A program made the position numbers and the translations under genes. A stretch of DNA of 64,000 nt from Hyperoplus lanceolatus (Eukaryota; Chordata; Actinopteri; Uranoscopiformes; Ammodytidae), in assembly GCA_026929865.2 (NCBI GenBank), contig CM049400.1, positions 18,974,501 to 19,038,500 on the forward strand, written 5' to 3'. The notes beneath the pieces are model-generated. The model had not been told where the DNA came from. It ran no database searches and worked only from the letters and a program-made list of their open reading frames with translations. This document shows, piece after piece, positions 56,419 through 64,000 of the stretch; positions within the stretch are counted from its first letter, which is position 1; the number at the start of each line of letters is the position of its first letter.

Positions 56419-58699
56419 GCTCTATTCATAGTCTGTTTTGGCAAATGTTGAAAGATGTCTCCGACACTCCTTCCTAATCTGTTCCCTAAGCGATTGCACT
56501 CCAATTAAACCATCTACTGGAGTGCTCCCTGCCGGAGGACAATGCAGACCAGTGTGTAGGCTAGCTCTCCTCACAAAAATTAAGACTGAAAGAGAAATAT
56601 GTAACAAAAACAAAGAAAGGATCTTAAAAAAGACAGAAAGAGATATGTGAGCAACAGTCTAAGTATGTTTATGGTGAGTTTTTTTCAATTAGAATGTGAC
56701 ATGTCAGATTGTTGATTCAGTTCAGAAGGACTTGTTGCAGATATTGGAGGTACCTAAGGTTTGCATGTCCTTGCAGCTCCTGTCCCTTTTTTCTAGCTAC
56801 ATCATATTGCCTATAGTTCCTACTGTTGCCAAACTCAATGTTGACTCTTGTAGACAGGTGATGATTGCCCTCTGGTGGTAGACTCAATTAATTACAAACT
56901 GAACATACAAGATACATATTCTGAACAACAGCCAGGACGTTCAATTCCCATTAAACTGATCTGAAGAATTGATGTTTAATGTTTTCAGATAAATTGACAG
57001 CAAAATGTGCTTACAGCAGCAGCAGTATAGCTCTGCACAGACATGATATGACCCCTGTGTGTCTGTGACTGATCTTATTCAAATTCAACCTACTAAGAAG
57101 TTAAAAGAGATCAGTTTTTTGTAAAAGTGACACCATGAAAACCTCTGAAATATAAGGAGCCACAACTAGACAATGCCCACAACTGAAACAGAACTAGTAA
57201 CTTCTGTTTTTGGATAACTGTAGTGGCGTACAAGTACCATATAATGGATGATGTAGGCTAAACCTCCAAATTTTACTTCAGTACAGTAGCTGAGTGAATG
57301 TTCTTTCCACCATTGTTGGCTACTAACAGTTTAACACTTGGTTTCCTGAATTAGGCTATGGTAGCGGAGCAACACATTGAGATTAAAGGTTGACTATGCA
57401 ACAAGAAAAACATTTAAGAGTGGCCAAAGAATAAAAGTGTGACTTAATTGTGTCAAGACACAAATCTATGAATCAATGAATGTGGGCCTATAAGGAAATA
57501 GTGAATGGGTTCATACACTGGTCAAATCACAAGCGCTATAGAATTACAAGTCAATCAGCCCTTCAGTTTCAATTCATTCAAAGGGTGGTATAAAACTAAT
57601 GACTTAAATCCAGGACAGGTCATGTAACATTAATCAGTAACGTCACATTATAGATTTACTGTGTAAATGGTGATTCGCCTACAGAAATGTAGCTCGGCCC
57701 ACTAGCCTATAGGCTACATGTATCAAAATTGTATTCATGATGGCTGGCATCTGTGGCGTAAGGTCAGTCTACCCACCTTTTAGCCTAGGAAGCCTGCCAC
57801 CATGTATTTAGACTTGGTCTTTATGTCAAAGTAAACCTTCAATTATATTATTGATGTTAGCCTTTATCTCGCTTTAGCCTACCTGATGCTTCCAGCAACC
57901 AGGTAACCATGCCGATTCCAGCCGAACTGCTGCATTGGTGCTGGGAGGAAGCAGGAGGCCGTCGGTGGGACGGCGACTGTTTGGGACAAAGCCAAATAAA
58001 TCCAAGTTCTTTCCTCTTCTGCCTTTTAAAAAAATCTTCTTTTATGGTTGAAAGGCACTTTGAAATAGATATGTGCTCTCAGTGACATGTGCATAGCTAA
58101 TAGGCTAGATGTTTCAAATGTTGCGTCTAAACTCACTAGCCTACCCACTAAACTAGCTATCGGCTCTGCACATGATCAAATCACACTTGTCATTCATTGG
58201 ACAACAACCCAGCAATTATGACTGCTTATTTTTCAACGGTAAAATTGCCACAAAAAAAAAATTATTAATTTAAAGGGGAAGTAAGTGATATTTCTTTGTT
58301 AATATAAGTGTTAAATTTTTCTATGTTCATACAGCAATCACTTAAACAGTATGCGCAGTTCATAACACAGGTCTCCTGAGGCCTCATTTATAAAGCTTGC
58401 TGCGCACAAAAACCTTACGTAGACAGGCAGAAATGGCGGTAAAATGTGCGGTGGGAAAACGTTGGTATTTGGTATTTGGTATTTATAAAGAAATTCTTTG
58501 CCGAGAAGTGTGCATATTCTCATGCCAACTTTTGACCATGCGTAGAGCTCACGCAAGCTTTTCCCGACTCGGGGAATCAGTGACACTCTATGGCAACATA
58601 AAGCTCAATCATCAGAAAAACACACACATATTACTGTGAAATCCTTGGCACCCAATATATTTAATCAATTATATTTATGAGCGTAAGTTGCGAATATAG
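54711..58699. other. Downstream flank of grm3, no gene recognised
   Basis: Unique-looking AT-rich sequence with a purine-rich block (55265-55345), a CT repeat (about 55515-55535) and a short AC tract (56391-56415). Open frames here (e.g. 55038-55298) have no recognisable domain. A short dispersed repeat at 58258-58385 matches 336-470. Confidence 0.6.
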
Positions 58700-58707
58700 G
58701 CCACTGT

Positions 58708-60056
58708 CAGGGCCGCCCATAAGGGGTAGAAAGTGGGAAAGCTTTCTAGGGCCCAGCCACCAGGGGGGGCCCAGAGAGGGAAAAAAATGTTTTTTTATCA
58801 TGGGTCGTTTTTTCCCCCTCAAAACCGTTGCATGCATTGATGATGAGCAAGCTAACCTAGCAAGCTCAGTGATGCCAGGACCTGGACATAAATCAGGGTA
58901 CCAGAAAAGAAAGGAAAAAAAGGGAACTTTCAAGGGCTTTAGTACGGTGGCGCTGAGCATTCACCAAATAAAAAAAAGTTTCACAGCAGGATCTCGTATC
59001 TACGAGATAAGTATCTCGTAATTACGTGATAAGGATCTCGTAATTACGAGATAAGGATCTCGTAATTACGAGATAAGGATCACCCTCTCATTCATAAATA
59101 ACGATGTCTGTGTGTGTGTGTTTGTGTGCAGACGAGGTGAACCTAGCCATAGGAAAACGTAGGCAATAGCCTTGGTTTCCGGACTACAATGGGCCCCATA
59201 ATCAATACAATTATTTTAAATATTTGTTTACTGTTCAGTCATTAATCAGCGATCGCATCGGGTACTGAGGGACACTATGGGGCCCATTGTAGTACGGAAA
59301 CCAAGCAATTGCCTACGTTTTCCTATGGCTAGGTTCACCTCGTCTGCACACAAACACACACACACAGACATCGTTATTGATGAATGAGAGGGTGATCCTT
59401 ATCTCGTAATTACGAGTTACTTATCTCGTAAATACGAGATCTTTTCTCGTAATTACGAGATCCTTATCTCGTAATTACGAGATCCTGCTGTGAAACTTTT
59501 TTTTATTTGGTGAATGCTCAGCGCCACCGTACTTTAGACCCCCGGCCAGCAGAAGTGTATTTTCAATTCAGAGATACTGTGGTATTTCATCAAGTTTGAG
59601 GTGTCTTTGAAATTATTCTGTATATTTTATCTATTATTTTCTAAGAAAATTACATATTTAGCCTTTAAATGAAGGTGGCAGATGGTTGTTATACTGATGA
59701 GGAAAGCTTCTGGTAGCAGTGCTATCATGGTAAACCCCCCCTAAAGCATTGGTGTGTCTAAAAGCTTACATTACAGGAAATGTTACAGTAAATGTGCCAA
59801 AAAGCAGGTGCAGAGCTCTTGCAAGAGCAGAAAATTTCCACTCGCGCGCTTCGTACGCTCGCATCGTCTGTGTCTCTGCCCACTATTATTTCCAGTAGCC
59901 CACCCTAATCTAACTGGCTAGAACTGGCCCTGTGTACAGGTATGTGTTTATGTAGGAATAAGCGCATCATGCACATTGATACAAGTTCAGTATGAGTAAA
60001 GGGGGCCCAATGACTGGACCTTTTCAGGGGCCCAGTCATTTGTCTGGGCAGGCCTG
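58708..60056. mobile_element. hAT-type element containing a palindromic insertion
   Basis: Ends CAGGGCCGCCCATAAGGGG and TCTGGGCAGGCCTG; flanks GCCACTGT (58700-58707) and ACCACTGT (60057-60064) match at 7 of 8. A frame just inside (HKSGYQKRKEKK, about 58886-58921) resembles the lysine-rich KSG.QKRK start of many hAT transposases. The palindrome 58942-59532 lies directly after it. Confidence 0.8.
58942..59532. mobile_element. Palindromic foldback element with ATCTCGTAATTACGAGAT repeats
   Basis: Arms 58942-59200 and 59276-59532 are near-perfect reverse complements (ends GTACGGTGGCGCTGAGCATT / GCTCAGCGCCACCGTAC) around a 75-bp loop. TTTA flanks both ends (58938-58941 and 59533-59536). Each arm holds about four ~22-bp units containing the self-complementary TCTCGTAATTACGAGA. 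No protein. Confidence 0.9.
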
Positions 60057-60064
60057 ACCACTGT

Positions 60065-60466
60065 AGTATATTACATGCAGTTATGATGTTGGTTGATTTA
60101 CTTATCAAGTAGGTCTTTACATGTTTTGGTTATATATTTTAATTGAATCTTATAGCGCTACTCTATAATAATATACGTCGGGAGGTGTGTCCATGAGTGG
60201 CCAGCGGGAGAGCAAGTCTATATTTTAGGTAATGTGCCAAAGAAGATTTTTACAAAGATAAAACCAACAAATGTATCTAAAACTGTATATTTCATTAGAT
60301 AAAATCATGTTATGAATTTAGCAAATGATTACATGCATCTCTTTCCTATAGCAATTCACCCTGGAAGTTTTAACTACAAGATGACGTTGTTGGAAATGTG
60401 TGGATCTCACGTGAGGGAAACAATGCTCTGAAATAAACTACAATGCATTACTTCACTTCTCACAAC
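60065..60466. other. Spacer, nothing recognised
   Basis: AT-rich sequence between two hAT elements, with no ORF or repeat that I recognise apart from the target duplications at its edges. Confidence 0.6.
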
Positions 60467-61956
60467 CAGTGGTGGGCCGTCAGGGCCAGCAGGGCCTTCT
60501 CTGCTGGCCCTGTCAAAATCCAAATAATATATTTTTTGTTGTTGTTTAAAATTATATTAATTTGTGTTTAAATGTGTCTGAATTTAATAAAAAATGTCAG
60601 TACATTACAAAAATAATAAAACTTTTTTTGCAATATAGTTATTTTTTGTGAGGCTGAGCTGGATTTCCCAGGCATATCTCATCTAAACGCATCACAGCTA
60701 TGTGGAGCAGCGGGACCTGCACTAGAAGTATTGCTTGCCTTTCATTGAAGCTGCCGTCTCCTATTGGATAATAACGCTGACTGACGTGTCTCATCAGCCA
60801 TGTGTAGTGACAGCCCGCCCCAAGGCCCAGCGATATCTCAGCCGCTAGCCCCCCGTGATGTCATCAGCGAAGTTTGAAACTTCGGCGCGCGCACTATTAG
60901 GATTGTGATGATGTGAGTGAACTACTATGGCCATCGCTTTCACACGACCTATTGCTCCCGCTGCCGATCTAGCGTGGCTATTTAAAGGTGATCGTTTAAC
61001 ATAGTTTAGATATAGTTTCGACAGGAATACTACACATAAGCTGGATGGGCTGACAACGTTTTTTTGCGGCACTTCCCTGACTGTAACTACGACGCTATGA
61101 CTGGCTAACAGCTAGCACCGAGCGGAACAAGTTACCGGTATTGCTGGACCTGTCTGCTTTTTAAACCTGTGAAGGAACATGGCACATCACGGATTTTAAC
61201 AGCCTTAATGGCTTATAGGATCCGAGGATGGATTTCCTCTACAAGTGATGGGTGAGTGTTACTTTTGGCTGTGTCTATCTGTGAAGAGATAACGTTTTTT
61301 ATGGGGTTTTAAAACCATTTTGTTTGTTTGTTATGGTCCTTGTAGTAGCCTATATTGCTGGGACTTGGGCAGTAGGTGATGCGGTTTTTCATTGTTGCCG
61401 CTTTCTAAGCATAATATGGGAACCAACTCTCAACTACACTTCTTCTTAATATGCTGGTTGGATTGGCTGTTGTAAAATATTTGGCATAAAAGACCCTTCT
61501 TGCATGTTTCATTCTTGTTATTGAAGGGAATGCGGCGCACTGGTAATATTGTCGCTATACTAAATTGAATCCATTGAAGTTGCGCAAGCATCCGGTGAAC
61601 CCTATTGCAATAACTGGATGCTTGTGTTGTGTCATGTTATGCGTTTGCAAACAGTTGTCGAGTGACATGAAATATCTGATGGTGATGGTGCAGTAGTCTA
61701 TCTGGTGTGGGATAAACAACAGTGGTGTGCGCAGTGCGCTGCTCTGTGGTTGTTGAAGATCAACTGTCAAGCTCTTCATGTTATGCATTAGTGTACTGTG
61801 ATTGTAGCCTATATTTTGTATGTGGCTGTGTTGGCTGTATCGGCACCTGACGTGTGCGTTTCTCAGTGTTTGGGGGGGGGGGGAGGAGGAGGGGGGCGGG
61901 GGTTGGTCGGAGTTCGCTACTGAAGGCCCTGACTGAAACCCCACGGCACGCTACTG
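60467..61956. mobile_element. hAT-type element with CAGTGGTGGGCCGT ends
   Basis: Left end CAGTGGTGGGCCGTCAGGGC, right end CCCCACGGCACGCTACTG: inverted repeat CAGTRGYGKGCCGT. Perfect 8-bp target duplication CTCACAAC at 60459-60466 and 61957-61964. A GC-rich part (about 60780-61250) looks like the 5' end of a full-length hAT gene, but no transposase follows. 1490 bp. Confidence 0.93.
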
Positions 61957-61964
61957 CTCACAAC

Positions 61965-63668
61965 ACATTTTATATAGGCCTACATACAGTAGGCTACTAC
62001 AGGTAGGCCTATGCTAATACGTGTTATTACATGGCACTTTGAGAATCCTATGTAAATCACAGCATTCTACAGGTCTGTTATTTCGAGAAGCCCCTGACTG
62101 CGGCCCGCAGCCAACGTTGAGGGGGAGGAGACATTGAGGGGGCCGGCACATTGAGGGGGGGGAGCCTAAGACCACATTGAGGGGGACGGCGCTCAGTCTC
62201 TCACATTCACTCCTCAAGCAGGCTAATGCTAGCGCTATGTTAAGCTAGCGGGAGCCCACGCTGTTAATTAAATACAAACACATGGCACGGGAGTGTTGTG
62301 ACTGGCTATCTTTCTTGCAGGGTACCTATTATAATGTTAAACGTAGCCTATACTACTTGCTGTAGTTTGGTCTGACTTTGGCAGTTGGCATTGTTACATC
62401 CGTAGTAATACCAAAATAAGAGTCCTTGTTACATCCAGTTTAGCAATATCAAAATAAGAGTCCTGCATGGAGCAGTAGCATACAGGGAATGGGCCCTTTT
62501 TGTGCCAGCGATCACACCATTTTTGATCAAAGATGTGGTTTTACTTCATATTTTTAACTAAAATCAATATTCTTATGATTGCCATAAATATTTAAGACAT
62601 AGTTAAACAAACAGTATATATTTTTTATAAGCTTAAAGGAATACATACCATAAAGGTGTGACAGAGTTGAAACTAGGGTAACAGGGTTGAAAATGGTAAC
62701 GGGGTTGAAGGGGACATATACAAATTAGAGTTTATTTTAGACTCAAATTGCTTTCAACATGCATTAGGTAAAAACAATTCTAATAATTCATTTTAATGAA
62801 TAGATAACTTCACGATCACAGTACCGGATTGGTGGAATGACTCGAATAAATTTTGTGAAACAACATTTTATCAAGCTGACCTGGCATATTAAATACCCCT
62901 TTCTTGTGAAGAGTGAAGACCCATAGCTATTATGGATTGTATCCACAGAATATACATGCTGTTACAGCCATCCTGTTCTTTACCTTGAATACGTGTGTAT
63001 TAATTATTAGTAATATTAATTGAATTATTCGATGGCAAGGGGCGTGTTTTGGGCCGCAAATTCGCCTGAGAATGGCAGCCGGTGTCAGTCTGGCAATGTC
63101 ACAATCAAGTGCAGACACTGTGGAAACATAAGTTTGACCGCTTTAATTTAAATGTTTGTTTTCCAGCACCTTAACACCGTATATTAAACACCACAGTTAA
63201 TGCCCAGGAGGCATCGCTTCGCCTTGCTGTGCATACATGTATCCATGATCAGTTAAAGCCTCAAAGTGTTATATGCCTGGAAAATCCTGTCCTTGTTCAG
63301 GAAGGAAATCTTTTCAGTAAGGGTTCACAAGTGTCATCTATAGTCTACTTACAGCAGTGTGTGTCTGGAAATATTGTAAAAAATGCAATTAATCATTTAA
63401 CAATTCAAACATCTTTATTTTAAGATACTTTTGTTATTGAGTCACATTTTAGGTCAGCCCTGAAACACTACAGCTTGTGAAAATAAACAATATTAACGGT
63501 TTTAATAGATTGTGCAATTGTCCCTTTGTTGCTGTTAAAATAGACTCATCCATAGTGAATTATGGTGACTATGGCAAGAGAGAGTATAAGGTAAAAATAA
63601 GGACAATATGTGTTCTTTGATTGTTCTACACTTTATTGATTAGTTATCTTTTCTGTTTTCTGTAGTTT
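61965..63668. other. Non-coding stretch with G-rich short repeat
   Basis: At about 62115-62190 the motif ACATTGAGGGGG recurs three to four times. Near 62655-62720 GGTAACAGGGTTGAA-type words recur. No gene recognised. Confidence 0.5.
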
Positions 63669-63679
63669 ACTATGTATTT

Positions 63680-63970
63680 GGGGGCGGCAGTGGCGAAGTG
63701 GGTAGGGTATTCGCCTCTGGTGTGCAGGGTCGGAGGTTCGATCCCCCGTCTCCCCGCCACATGTCGAAGTGTCCCTGAGCAAGACACTGAACCCCGAATT
63801 GCTCCCGATAGTTAGCTTAGCACCCTAGTGCTAAGCCTACCCTGCGTGGTAGCTGCTGCTATCGGTGTATGAATGTGTGTGTGACTGGATGAATGTGTAC
63901 AAAAACAATGTGAAGCGCTTTGAGTCTGTGATAAACGGAGATATAGCGCTATACAAGTCCATTTACCATT
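63680..63970 (+). mobile_element. tRNA-derived SINE, family B, copy 2
   Basis: Starts GGGGGCGGCAGTGGCGAAGT, B box GGTTCGATCCCCCG, ends ...AAGTCCATTTACCATT. An 11-bp target duplication ACTATGTATTT lies at 63669-63679 and 63971-63981. Relative to copy 1 it has about 43 extra bases around 63810-63852 (TTAGCTTAGCACCCTAGTGC...). Confidence 0.92.
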
Positions 63971-64000
63971 ACTATGTATTTTTTGTAGTTGTTATTTTTA

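Noticed and set aside
63680..63770. Possible tRNA gene at the window end
   Set aside because: Head of a family B SINE with an 11-bp target duplication and the shared 3' body.

Overview
The window is nuclear DNA from a ray-finned fish, most likely a teleost. It carries long AC/GT microsatellites, two families of tRNA-derived SINEs, many short hAT-type and Harbinger-type DNA transposons, and one vertebrate neural gene with GT-AG introns, several of them under 100 bp. The species cannot be named from the sequence alone.

The one host gene I can support is a group II metabotropic glutamate receptor, best called grm3 (mGluR3), on the + strand. Eleven coding exons between 20908 and 52740 join in frame into 886 codons plus a stop: signal peptide, Venus-flytrap glutamate-binding domain, nine-cysteine linker, seven membrane segments, and a tail ending in a PDZ-type SSL. 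An acceptor at 20660-20661 suggests a spliced 5' UTR. The first exon and promoter were not found and may lie upstream. The 3' UTR and flank after 52740 hold no other gene that I recognise.

Most of the rest is mobile DNA. Positions 1-10600: a SINE, a ~184-bp tandem repeat, then a three-level nest (a hAT-like element at 1702-9319, split by an L1-type LINE at 2832-9196, itself split by a hAT element at 6759-8395), then another hAT element at 9804-10560. Positions 10600-20660: unique or unclassified DNA with one MITE with long terminal inverted repeats (TIRs), two SINEs and microsatellites. Intron 4 of grm3 (26099-45642, 19.5 kb) is inflated by at least six transposon blocks that add up to about 60% of it. 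They include a 1.37-kb foldback element, a decayed Harbinger element with Myb-like and transposase remnants, and a hAT element containing two further elements. Intron 10 carries a hAT inside a hAT-like element with a SINE in the inner one. Positions 58700-62000 hold two more hAT elements with duplicated target sites, one of them containing a nearly perfect 590-bp palindrome. A SINE with an 11-bp target duplication closes the window.

I found no evidence of an undescribed multi-gene system. The strongest observations are structural: nested insertions whose target duplications can be read directly, two large palindromes, and a grm3 membrane domain cut by several introns.
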